Assembly (NCBI GenBank): GCA_028280485.1
Contig: JANQLS010000112.1
Span: 84,683 to 148,682, forward strand
Length of the DNA: 64,000 nucleotides
Origin: Planctomycetota bacterium
Lineage (GTDB): Bacteria > Planctomycetota > UBA8108 > JACQVS01
Direction: 5' to 3'
Shown: piece after piece, positions 9,495 through 17,232 of the stretch
How positions within the stretch are numbered: the stretch's first letter is position 1
How the letters are laid out: every line of letters begins with the position of its first letter
Notes under the pieces: generated by a model
Database searches by the model: none
Told to the model about the DNA's origin: nothing
Seen by the model: only the letters and a program-made list of their open reading frames with translations
Translations under genes and position numbers: made by a program

Positions 9495-9644
9495 GGACTA
9501 AAGGTCATATCGACCTTTAGTCCAACGCTCCAAGCAGTTCTACGAACTGCGTCGCTTCACAAACATAGGCTAAGAGCCTATGTTTGTGATTTGCGTGATC
9601 CCACGCAAATATAATTAGTTCCTGTTATTCAACAGGAACTAATT
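9495..9644. repeat. Five-hairpin modular array, copy C2
   Basis: Five near-perfect hairpins follow one another: GGACTAAAGGTC/GACCTTTAGTCC (9495-9523), GCAGTTC/GAACTGC (9534-9550), CACAAACATAGGCT/AGCCTATGTTTGTG (9558-9588), ATTTGCGTG/CACGCAAAT (9589-9610), and AATTAGTTCCTGTT/AACAGGAACTAATT (9613-9644). The same modules occur in the opposite order at 47.53 kb. None has a clear terminator T-tract. Confidence 0.85.
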
Positions 9645-9674
9645 TTCACCGACATCATTCTCTGGATAAATGTG

Positions 9675-10652
9675 ATGACCTACATTCTTTTCGCAGTTGG
9701 CTTCATCTTGCTCATCAAGGGAGCAGACTTACTCGTGGATGGAGCCGCCTCGATTGCGAAGTCTCTCAGCATTTCAAATATCGTCATCGGATTAACGATC
9801 GTCGCGTTTGGAACATCCGCTCCTGAATTGGTCGTCAGTGCTTACTCGGCTTACAAAGGCAATACCGACTTAGCCATCGCCAATGTCCTCGGAAGTAATA
9901 TCGCGAATACTCTTTTAATCTTGGGTGCATCTGCCGTTCTTTGCCCCCTGATTATTAGGCAAAATACCGCTCGGAAGGAAATCCCGTTCAGCCTTCTGTC
10001 CATCCTCCTCGTCGGATTTCTTGCCAATGACTCTTTGGTCGAAGTGAATGAAAACATTCCCGATGTGATTTCGAGAACCGACTCGTTAGCCCTCCTATGT
10101 TTCTTTGCATTGTTCTTACACTACACCTTCAGTATCGCTCGATTGGACAATGGAGATGAGAACGAAGGTGAAGATGAAATCAAACAGAGAAGCCTACCCG
10201 TCGCCATCGTTTTGGTTCTTTTGGGCTTAGCCGGCTTAACCTTTGGAGGTCAGTGGATTGTCGACGGCGCAGTTAGTATTGCGGAATCGATGGAAATCTC
10301 TCAACGGGTCATCGGACTCACCGTGGTTGCTTTTGGAACAAGCCTTCCCGAACTTGCAGCCTGTATGGTCGCCGCCTGGAAGAAACAACCCGACTTGGTA
10401 GTCGGCGGAATCATCGGATCGAATATTTTTAACCTGCTTTGGATCTTAGGTGCTGGCTCGATGATCACAAATCTGCCTTTTGACCGCGCCGGAATCGGAG
10501 ATATCATCATCAACATGGCCGCCACGGCTTTGATCCTGATCTTCCTCTTAGTCGGAAAGCTCCGCGGGCATATCGAAAGATGGCAAGGTGCGCTTTTTGT
10601 TCTTCTTTATTTCGGCTATATGGTCTATACGGTTATTGGCGCGAAGTCGTAA
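9675..10652 (+). CDS. Calcium/sodium antiporter (CaCA family, YrbG-like)
   Basis: This inner-membrane cation exchanger has about ten hydrophobic segments. The two inverted alpha-repeats that form the ion site are clear: GTSAPELVVS with GSNIANTLLILG in the first half, and GTSLPELAACMVAAW with GSNIFNLLWILG in the second. They are separated by an acidic loop (about residues 158-168). At 325 residues it has normal family length. I chose ATG at 9675; a GTG directly before it (9672) is in frame. Confidence 0.92.
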   Translation: MTYILFAVGFILLIKGADLLVDGAASIAKSLSISNIVIGLTIVAFGTSAPELVVSAYSAYKGNTDLAIANVLGSNIANTLLILGASAVLCPLIIRQNTARKEIPFSLLSILLVGFLANDSLVEVNENIPDVISRTDSLALLCFFALFLHYTFSIARLDNGDENEGEDEIKQRSLPVAIVLVLLGLAGLTFGGQWIVDGAVSIAESMEISQRVIGLTVVAFGTSLPELAACMVAAWKKQPDLVVGGIIGSNIFNLLWILGAGSMITNLPFDRAGIGDIIINMAATALILIFLLVGKLRGHIERWQGALFVLLYFGYMVYTVIGAKS

Positions 10653-10661
10653 TCCTACCCC

Positions 10662-10742
10662 GTAGCCGAATTCGTAAGAATTTGGCCGGCTTTCAAGACA
10701 TTTTCAAAATCCAAGACGCCAAACTTTTACAAGTTCGGCTAC
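10662..10742. repeat. REPIN-like inverted pair
   Basis: Two GTAG-headed hairpins face each other. The left is GTAG plus CCGAATTC-GTAA-GAATTTGG; the right is CCAAACTT-TTAC-AAGTTCGG plus CTAC. The outer 25 bases form an inverted repeat with four differences. It lies between the antiporter and alcohol dehydrogenase genes. Confidence 0.8.
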
Positions 10743-10762
10743 GACTTTAATCAAATAAATCT

Positions 10763-11911
10763 ATGGAACGCTACGCAATCCCCTACCCCATGATCGTCGG
10801 CCCGGGCAGCCTTCAGCATTTGGGAGAACTCTGCTCTAAAACGAAAATTCAACGTCCTCTAATCGTCACGGATAAAGGAATTGAAGCGGCGGGTATTTTG
10901 GCACTCGCTCAAAATGCCCTAGGTGAATTGGCAAACTCTTCCGCCGTGTTTTTAGATGTTTCCCCAAACCCTAAAGAAGAGGATGTGACAAGCGCCTTAA
11001 CGCTCTATCGAGAGAGTGGGTGCGATGGGTTGATTGCCTTGGGAGGGGGAAGCCCGATCGATGCGGCTAAAGCCATCAAACTGATGGCAACACACGAAGG
11101 AACGATTTGCGACTATGATTTCCTAAAAGGTGGGCTCAAGAAAATCAACAAGGCGATGCCTCCCATGCTCGCCGTGCCAACCACTTCAGGAACAGGAAGC
11201 GAAGTCTCTCGCGGCTCTTTAGTCGTCACCCAACGTGGAGACATCAAACGAAAAACTCTACTCGCCAGCCCCAATCTCGTTCCTGATTGGTCCATCCTAG
11301 ATGCTAAGCTAACTTTGAAACTTCCCTACGGTTTAACTGCAGCCACGGGCATCGATGCCTTAACTCATTGCATTGAGGAGTTAATTTCTCCTCGAGAGCA
11401 TCCCACGATCGAAGCGATTGCCACGGGAGGGATTCGTCGTATTGCCAAAGACCTCCCTTTAGTACTTCAAGAACCCGAAAACATTCAGGCTCGTCAAGAC
11501 ATGCAGGTCTCCGCGATGATGGGAGGCATCGGTTTCGAAAAAGGACTGGGTGTTATCCATTCACTCTCTCACGCCATCGGAGCCTTACACCCCATCCATC
11601 ATGGCTTGTTGAATGGAGTGCTTTTGACTCACGCTCTTCGATTTAACCGTGAACATATTTCACCCTCGGCCTTATCCCTTCTTCTATCTTCACTCGGTTT
11701 GGCTCCCGATGCCGACTTAAGCGCTGGTATCGATTGGATTGAGGGTCATATAGAAAACTGGAAAATCCCCACAACATTAAGATCGCTTTCAATCCCCGAA
11801 GAGGATAAAGAGGAAATCCTGGCTCGTTCATTAGACGATCATTGTCACCTCACGAATCCCCGCCCGTGCAAACCTGAAGATTTTGAAGAGCTTTGGGAGA
11901 TGGCGTGGTGA
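10763..11911 (+). CDS. Iron-containing alcohol dehydrogenase
   Basis: This 382-residue NAD(P)-dependent dehydrogenase is of the class III, Fe-dependent type. The dinucleotide site is GGGSPIDAAKAI (residues 94-105), followed by PTTSGTGSEVSR (139-150). The metal ligands expected in the family are present: D198 and H202 (GIDALTHCIE), with further His in HSLSHAIGALHPIHH (266-280). It is a soluble cytoplasmic enzyme acting on alcohols or aldehydes; the sequence does not fix the substrate. REPIN-like elements flank it on both sides. Confidence 0.9.
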   Translation: MERYAIPYPMIVGPGSLQHLGELCSKTKIQRPLIVTDKGIEAAGILALAQNALGELANSSAVFLDVSPNPKEEDVTSALTLYRESGCDGLIALGGGSPIDAAKAIKLMATHEGTICDYDFLKGGLKKINKAMPPMLAVPTTSGTGSEVSRGSLVVTQRGDIKRKTLLASPNLVPDWSILDAKLTLKLPYGLTAATGIDALTHCIEELISPREHPTIEAIATGGIRRIAKDLPLVLQEPENIQARQDMQVSAMMGGIGFEKGLGVIHSLSHAIGALHPIHHGLLNGVLLTHALRFNREHISPSALSLLLSSLGLAPDADLSAGIDWIEGHIENWKIPTTLRSLSIPEEDKEEILARSLDDHCHLTNPRPCKPEDFEELWEMAW

Positions 11912-11946
11912 ATACCAAAAACACAAAATTTTGAGGACTCCCCCCT

Positions 11947-12045
11947 GTAGCGCCTGGGCTTGCCCCAGGCTTTATTTCAAAGTGATCGCATAATTTTAAA
12001 ATTACAAACATCTTAAAAGAGGCCACCCACAAGGGGTGGCGCTAC
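11947..12045. repeat. REPIN-like inverted pair, GTAGCG subtype
   Basis: The left unit is GTAG-CG-CCTGGG-CTTG-CCCCAGG; the right is CCACCC-ACAA-GGGGTGG-CG-CTAC. The two stems have different sequences but the same GTAGCG head and CTTG/ACAA-type loop. The pair encloses about 50 bp of AT-rich DNA. Confidence 0.75.
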
Positions 12046-12058
12046 AATACGAATGGAT

Positions 12059-12082
12059 CCAAATTCTTGCGAATTTGGCTAC
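12059..12082. repeat. Solo REP-like hairpin
   Basis: CCAAATTC-TTGC-GAATTTGG followed by CTAC forms a perfect 8-bp stem with the inverted GTAG head. It lies just upstream of the propeller gene starting at 12109. Confidence 0.75.
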
Positions 12083-12108
12083 AGATCAAACTTGATGGAT
12101 AAATTTAC

Positions 12109-13707
12109 GTGGAAAACCAAAACTTAAAAATCCGTTGGTGGCCTCTTGTTTTAATTCTAGTTTTAGAATCGATCCTTCTGCTCACCATCTGGATCTACCC
12201 CGATATGATGCGACAAAATCGCTTCTTATTGACTTACGCATCGGTCATTCTCACGCTGTTCCTTTCAGTGAGTTGGGCTTTTTTATTTTCGCGTTTGAGT
12301 CGAAAAGCAAAACTTAAGATCTTTAGCTCTCTCGTCTTGATTCCAGCTGTGTTCTTCTCTTTGTTTGAGATCGAAGGAGTCAGTGGAGATTTCGTGCTCG
12401 AGTTCAAGTTTCGTTGGGAAAAGAAACCCAGTGAAACGATTTTAGAGTCCAAACCTAAGACTCCACAATCAACGAGTCCCACCACTCCCAGGGTTGAGAT
12501 CGTTGAAGACAAAATCCCAGTGCCTCCCTCGGCTAAAGACTACCCGCAATTCTTGGGGCCGAACCGTACAGGAATTCTTAGTTCACCCAAGTTAGATCCC
12601 GACTGGGAAAGTACACCTCCCCAAAAGGTATGGGAGGTTCCAGTAGGAACCGCCTGGTCATCGTTTTCGATTTCAGGGGGTCGGGCGCTCACTCAAGAAC
12701 AACGCGGTGATAAAGAGGCCGTTACCTGTTATCGACTCGACAATGGAGATTTACTTTGGACTCATTTAGATGAAGCCAATTATGAATCGGTGATCGCCGG
12801 CGATGGTCCGCGGGCCACTCCCACCATTTCTGAGCAACGTGTTTATACTTTGGGTTCCACTGGAATCCTCAACTGCTTGAATTTGTTGACGGGAAATCCC
12901 TATTGGACTCGAAACGTTTTGACCGACGGAAATGCCGAGCTTAAAAGCACCGAGTGGGGAAAGTCCTGCTCTCCCTTAATCGAAGGTAATTTAGTTATCG
13001 TGAGCGCCGGTGGGCGTAATGGCAACTCTCTCTTTGCCTATAACAAAGCCGACGGAGAAGTCGTTTGGAAAGGGGGAAATGATCGCTCGAGTTACAGCTC
13101 CCCGATGATCGGAACGTTGAGTGGCGTTCGCCATATCATCATGCTCAACAAAGATAGCGTGGTGGGTCATTCGATCGAAGATGGAAAAGTGCTTTGGGAA
13201 TATCCTTGGCCAGGCACTTATCCAAGCGTGGCTCAACCTTTAGTTGTCGGTGAGAATCAATTATTTGTATCCGCTGGGTACGGAGTAGGAGGCAAGCTGC
13301 TCGAATTAGGTGCTAACTCTACTGACAAAATGAATGTCAAGTTGCTTTGGGAGAATAACACCCTAAGAGCCAAGTTCACCAACTTAGTACAAATCGACGG
13401 CTTTGTGTATGGATTAAGCGATGGGATATTAACTTGCCAAAACCTTCAATCCGGAAAACGAGTTTGGAAGAAGGGGCGATTTGGTCACGGACAAATTTTA
13501 TTGGTCGGTGAGCACCTTCTCATTCAATCCGAGGACGGAGAGTTGTTTCTCACTCAACCCAGTCCTAAAACGAATACTGAGTTTTCAGAGCTCAAAGTTT
13601 TAGATGGTAAATGCTGGAACGCGTTCGCACTCGCGGGTGATTATTTGTTGGTGAGGAATGACCGAGTGGCGAAGTGTTATAAGCTGCCGACGTTAGAAAA
13701 CAAATAA
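12109..13707 (+). CDS. Membrane-anchored PQQ-like beta-propeller protein
   Basis: The 532-residue protein begins with three hydrophobic helices (about 12-30, 40-62 and 72-86), a Pro/Thr-rich linker, and then a BamB/PQQ-dehydrogenase-like propeller (from about 145). Propeller repeats show as YTLGSTGILNCLN, GNLVIVSAGGRNGNSLFAYNKADGEVVWKGG and VGHSIEDGKVLWEYPWP, each with the W and G spacing typical of this fold. Such planctomycete proteins are usually of unknown function. The start is GTG at 12109. No cofactor ligands can be assigned, so the fold is clearer than the role. Confidence 0.75.
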   Translation: MENQNLKIRWWPLVLILVLESILLLTIWIYPDMMRQNRFLLTYASVILTLFLSVSWAFLFSRLSRKAKLKIFSSLVLIPAVFFSLFEIEGVSGDFVLEFKFRWEKKPSETILESKPKTPQSTSPTTPRVEIVEDKIPVPPSAKDYPQFLGPNRTGILSSPKLDPDWESTPPQKVWEVPVGTAWSSFSISGGRALTQEQRGDKEAVTCYRLDNGDLLWTHLDEANYESVIAGDGPRATPTISEQRVYTLGSTGILNCLNLLTGNPYWTRNVLTDGNAELKSTEWGKSCSPLIEGNLVIVSAGGRNGNSLFAYNKADGEVVWKGGNDRSSYSSPMIGTLSGVRHIIMLNKDSVVGHSIEDGKVLWEYPWPGTYPSVAQPLVVGENQLFVSAGYGVGGKLLELGANSTDKMNVKLLWENNTLRAKFTNLVQIDGFVYGLSDGILTCQNLQSGKRVWKKGRFGHGQILLVGEHLLIQSEDGELFLTQPSPKTNTEFSELKVLDGKCWNAFALAGDYLLVRNDRVAKCYKLPTLENK

Positions 13708-13727
13708 ACTCCAGCCAAGCGTAATCC

Positions 13728-13933
13728 ATTTCAAGCGCGAAGTGTTAACGAGTGCTGTGTTTGATTTAAAATTTAGAGCGTTGTTAGTATTTTATTCCGT
13801 TTGAAATCACGAACGGAATGGATCTGAGCAAAATCACATCCATTGCCAAATTTACTCACCCAAGGTCTAAAGCTAAATGCATTGCTAAAATGGGATAGAC
13901 GCCTATCCCTCGCTAACGCGTCGGGCTTGAAAT
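13728..13933. repeat. Family B inverted-repeat element
   Basis: It begins ATTTCAAGCGCGAAGTG and ends with the complement (CGCGTCGGGCTTGAAAT). The inner part includes GGATAGACGCCTATCC. Related ends occur at 6.15, 33.05 and 45.66 kb. No coding capacity. Confidence 0.75.
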
Positions 13934-13949
13934 AACAGTCTAAATCCCC

Positions 13950-14786
13950 ATGCCTGAACTTCCTGAAGTTGAATTTGGTCGAAAGCTATTCGAACAAGCC
14001 GCGAAGAATAAAACCATCACGAAGGTGGTTTGTACCGAAGATGAAATTGTTTTTGAGGGGAAAAAGGCGAAGGAAGTTCGCAAACACTTATTAAAGAAAA
14101 AAGTCTTAAGCGTTCACCGCAAAGGAAAATACATCTGGGTTGAGCTATCGAAAAAGCCTTGGCCCATTTTTCATTTTGGCATGACGGGAGCCTTTCGGCT
14201 TAAAGATCATACTCCCCTGAAACTTGTTTCTCACGGAGAGAAAGTGGATACGGCATGGCCCCCCAAATTTTCAAAAGTCATTTTAACTTTTGATGACGAT
14301 ACTGAATTAGCTTTTACAAACGCTCGCCGCTTGGGGAAAGTGTTATTTCAAGATGACGTCTTAAATCAAGGCCCGATATCAAAATTAGGTTTTGATCCCT
14401 TAACGACCCCTCTCTCCAAAACCGCCTTCAAAGAAGAGTTTTCCAAGCGAAAGAAAAACATCAAGGGATTGCTCTTAGATCAATCTTTCGCTGCCGGCGT
14501 GGGCAATTGGATCGCTGATGAAATTTTATACCAAGCCGGAATCGATCCTCGTCGATCGACAACCACCTTAACTGACAAAGAGATCGCCGCTCTTCATAAA
14601 AAGTTAGAGTACATCATCTCAAGAGCAGTATCGGTCGACGCTCTCAAAAGTAAGTTCCCCAAATCATGGCTCTTCCACTACCGCTGGAAGAAGAAAGCAG
14701 GCGCCAAAACCCACAAAGGCGAAACCATCGAATTCATCGACGTAGCCGGAAGAACAACCGCTTGGGTGCCAGAGAAGCAAAAGTAG
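13950..14786 (+). CDS. mutM: Formamidopyrimidine-DNA glycosylase (Fpg/Nei), zincless type
   Basis: This is a bifunctional base-excision repair glycosylase/lyase for oxidised purines. The catalytic N-terminus PELPEVE directly follows the initiator Met. The helix-two-turn-helix region reads SFAAGVGNWIADEILYQAGIDP. The C-terminal region that usually carries four zinc-binding Cys has none. It instead reads HYRWKKKAGAKTHKG... then GRTTAWVPEKQK, resembling the zincless finger known from plant Fpg and NEIL1-type enzymes, with the finger Arg kept in GRTT. At 278 residues it has normal length. The TAG stop is the GTAG of a REP-like hairpin. Confidence 0.88.
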   Translation: MPELPEVEFGRKLFEQAAKNKTITKVVCTEDEIVFEGKKAKEVRKHLLKKKVLSVHRKGKYIWVELSKKPWPIFHFGMTGAFRLKDHTPLKLVSHGEKVDTAWPPKFSKVILTFDDDTELAFTNARRLGKVLFQDDVLNQGPISKLGFDPLTTPLSKTAFKEEFSKRKKNIKGLLLDQSFAAGVGNWIADEILYQAGIDPRRSTTTLTDKEIAALHKKLEYIISRAVSVDALKSKFPKSWLFHYRWKKKAGAKTHKGETIEFIDVAGRTTAWVPEKQK

Positions 14787-14808
14787 TCCGCACGTTCCAC
14801 GTGCGTCC
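14783..14808. repeat. REP-like hairpin overlapping the fpg stop codon
   Basis: GTAG followed by TCCGCACG-TTCCA-CGTGCG. The TAG of GTAG is the fpg stop. The stem resembles the unit at 49.49 kb (CCGCATGC/GCATGCGG). Confidence 0.65.
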
Positions 14809-14978
14809 TTCCCTAAAAGCTAACTACACTTCCTAATTAAATCTTCACATTAAAATAATTAGGATATTTGCGGATAGCGTCAAAGAGATATTTATCGATT
14901 ACCTTAATAAGCTCAACAATCCAAAGCCATTCGAAATCACTCGACCAAGCTCTTTATAGATTATAAAAAATAAAAACC

Positions 14979-15014
14979 GTAGTCAGGAGACGCCTCGCGG
15001 AGCGAGACGACTAC
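14979..15014. repeat. REP-like hairpin
   Basis: Read on the minus strand it is GTAGT-CGTCTCGC-TCC-GCGAGGCG, a stem of 8 pairs with one G-T. The opposite end also carries GTAGTC. It lies downstream of the minus-strand membrane gene at 15040. Confidence 0.65.
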
Positions 15015-15039
15015 TATAGTGACGAGTTTGGCGGCTACA

Positions 15040-15339
15040 CTACTTAAATTTTTCGCCCCACAAAAATAAGGCGTAAGGGATCATAAAAACAGCCCCAAAA
15101 ATTTGAGCACCGAATGCCCAAGTTCGGATGTTGGCGGTATCAAAGGATTCAAATAGAGTTAAATATTTAATGAAGCATAAGAGAGAATATAGGAATAGAA
15201 ATCTAACGGACCATTTATCCGAGTTCTTTCTGATTAAACATTCATACAAAAAAACGAGTAGCAAAAGCGGCCCCGCTATCCACTCAAAGCTCCCTTTCCC
15301 AGAACCACCTAATCTGATCAAGAATGGTATTAAATTCAT
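15040..15339 (-). CDS. Small membrane protein of unknown function
   Basis: A 99-residue hydrophobic protein with three likely membrane helices (about 18-35, 45-62, 75-93). I do not recognise a family. Its ATG overlaps the stop of the upstream 206-residue membrane protein as TAATG, so the two are translationally coupled and probably work together. No catalytic motif is visible. Confidence 0.6.
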   Translation of the reverse strand: MNLIPFLIRLGGSGKGSFEWIAGPLLLLVFLYECLIRKNSDKWSVRFLFLYSLLCFIKYLTLFESFDTANIRTWAFGAQIFGAVFMIPYALFLWGEKFK

Positions 15340-15959
15340 TAGGTCGATTCACCAGAAGAAGCCGACTCACCTTCTTCAATCGCCGGCCCTTCCGCCGGAT
15401 AAATCCTCGCCAATAATCGATCATTCAATTCGTGAATCAGCTTACCGTTTTCAAAGATAGCCTTCCTCTCAATGAAAAAGGTAGGGATATTAATGACTAA
15501 AGCAACGGCCAGTACCGCAAGGTGAATCCACCAAAAAGCAAAGTCTCTAACTGGAAGAACGATATCCTTAGCTTCAACATCTGTGCCACTCGGCAACCTT
15601 TGATAGGCTTCGACTATTAGCTGGCCATGAACCCAGACTCCAGCAAATGCAGCTAATAAGATCATGATCACAGAAGCCGCAGAATACGGAAAACACATCC
15701 TACGAACCTTCTTACTCTTTAAAATAAACTCTTCCCAAAGATCGGGATAGTCTTCGGTGGCGTTCTTCACATCCTTTCCACTTCCGATCAGATAAAACAT
15801 CACCAGACAGTGTAGGAACATTGTATAGACAGCGGTTAAGATCCCCATGAGCACATGATCTGTACCACTTGGACCTTTATCAATTATCAACCCCATAAAA
15901 CTTGCGACCACCAAAAATCCTACTTCGATGATCAGCAAAAAAGGAAATATCGCTCGCAT
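15339..15959 (-). CDS. Four-helix membrane protein of unknown function
   Basis: The 206-residue protein has four hydrophobic segments (about 3-28, 38-62, 94-112, 138-160). A basic stretch follows the second helix (KSKKVRR), and the charged C-terminal tail is acidic. It has no family motif I recognise; a conserved-looking H in FLHCLVMFYLIGSG and another in WWIHLAV could bind a cofactor, but this is speculative. It sits 20 bp downstream of nadA and is coupled to the small membrane gene that follows, so all four minus-strand genes may form one operon. Confidence 0.6.
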   Translation of the reverse strand: MRAIFPFLLIIEVGFLVVASFMGLIIDKGPSGTDHVLMGILTAVYTMFLHCLVMFYLIGSGKDVKNATEDYPDLWEEFILKSKKVRRMCFPYSAASVIMILLAAFAGVWVHGQLIVEAYQRLPSGTDVEAKDIVLPVRDFAFWWIHLAVLAVALVINIPTFFIERKAIFENGKLIHELNDRLLARIYPAEGPAIEEGESASSGEST

Positions 15960-15979
15960 TGGATGGTCACACTCTCTAT

Positions 15980-16990
15980 TTAAAAATCTCGGGGAATATC
16001 TAACATCCGTTGCAATGAGCTCAGAGCCCCATCAATCACGTCGTCAGGAACATCGATTTCGAAGACATCTTCTTGCAAGGAACGAAGGACATCAGGAATG
16101 TCGATCATCTTCATGTAGGGGCAATGTAAACGACAACCGATGCAACCATCAGCGGCGATAAATTCTTTATCAGGGAAGCGCTTCTTCAGTTGGTAGAGAA
16201 GTCCCCACTCGGTAGCTACTAAAAATGTCTTAGCATCGGGATGTCGAGTTACAGCATCGATCATTCCCGAAGTTGAGCAAACCTCATCCGCTAAGGCTAA
16301 AACATCTTCACGACATTCAGGGTGAGCGATCACAACTGCTTCAGAGTGTTTTCGACGAGCTGTATCAACTGAAGGGCCTCGTAAGATGTCGTGAGTCGGG
16401 CAAGCGCCGTCGTAAACGACGATGTCTTTTTCAGGAACTTGTTTTTTGACCCAAGCCCCTAAGTTGCGATCGGGCGTGAAGAGGATCTTCTCTTCAGGAA
16501 TATTTCTCACCACGCTGGCGGCATTCGCCGAGGTGCAACAAACATCGGATAGAGCTTTCACTTCGGCCGAACTGTTGATGTAGGTCACCACCGCTCGACC
16601 GGGGTAACGTTCTTTCCAATCTTCGAGGGTATCGGCAGTGATCGAATCAGCTAAGGAGCAACCCGCTGCAAGATGCGGCAAGAGCACTTTCTTCGTACGA
16701 TTTAAAATCTTGGCCGACTCCGCCATAAAGTGAACGCCACAGAAAACGATGCGATCAGCATCACTTTCTTGGGCCAAACGAGCGAGCTGCAGTGAGTCAC
16801 CGACGTGATCGGCGCACTCTTGGACCTGGGGAAGTTGATAATTATGAGCCAAGATCACCGCATTCTTCTCTTTGGCTAATTCGCGGATCTCTTCGATCAT
16901 CCTTAAATTCAAAGTGTTCTCGGGATCGAACGTATCCCAGGGGGCCGGGCCTTGGAAAGCAACGGGACTGTTTTGACCGGTGGTGATCAT
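15980..16990 (-). CDS. nadA: Quinolinate synthase
   Basis: This enzyme condenses iminoaspartate with dihydroxyacetone phosphate to make quinolinate for NAD synthesis, using a [4Fe-4S] cluster. The 336 residues contain the three expected cluster Cys regions: AAGCSLADS, DVCCTSANAA and DGCIGCRLHCPYM. Other conserved parts are ILAHNYQLPQVQE and the HPEC motif. ATG at 16990 overlaps the stop of the small upstream gene as ATGA. nadB and nadC are not in the window. Confidence 0.95.
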   Translation of the reverse strand: MITTGQNSPVAFQGPAPWDTFDPENTLNLRMIEEIRELAKEKNAVILAHNYQLPQVQECADHVGDSLQLARLAQESDADRIVFCGVHFMAESAKILNRTKKVLLPHLAAGCSLADSITADTLEDWKERYPGRAVVTYINSSAEVKALSDVCCTSANAASVVRNIPEEKILFTPDRNLGAWVKKQVPEKDIVVYDGACPTHDILRGPSVDTARRKHSEAVVIAHPECREDVLALADEVCSTSGMIDAVTRHPDAKTFLVATEWGLLYQLKKRFPDKEFIAADGCIGCRLHCPYMKMIDIPDVLRSLQEDVFEIDVPDDVIDGALSSLQRMLDIPRDF

Positions 16991-17232
16991 GATGAACTCT
17001 CCTTATTAATAACCCGGGCGCCCGGTTCAGGCTGTACCTCAGGAGTGCCCTGAGGAAAGATTCGCCAAAATTCTTTTCTAACTAAGCTGGTGATGACCGA
17101 GGTTCGAGAGAGCCCATGGTAGCGAGCCAAGGCTTCTAACATGTGGAGCTCTTCCTGCGATGCGGTGAAGCTTCGGACCACCTTTTTATCCGGCTTGCCC
17201 TCCGCTCGATCCAGAGACTCTGATTCGCTCAT
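16987..17232 (-). CDS. Small putative ribbon-helix-helix protein coupled to nadA
   Basis: This 81-residue protein is charged at both ends and has a central segment from about residue 21, RSFTASQEELHMLEALARYHG then LSRTSVITSLVRKEF, that fits a short strand followed by two helices as in CopG/Arc-type repressors. Its stop overlaps the nadA start as ATGA. A regulator of NAD synthesis is an inference from this coupling only; a small partner protein is an alternative. An AT-rich stretch at 17300-17350 is a likely promoter region for the pair. Confidence 0.6.
   Translation of the reverse strand: MSESESLDRAEGKPDKKVVRSFTASQEELHMLEALARYHGLSRTSVITSLVRKEFWRIFPQGTPEVQPEPGARVINKESSS

Noticed and set aside
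9495..9644. Simple rho-independent terminators or CRISPR repeats
   Set aside because: Five different stems in a row without T-tracts, shared as a set with distant loci; not regularly spaced direct repeats, so neither explanation fits.
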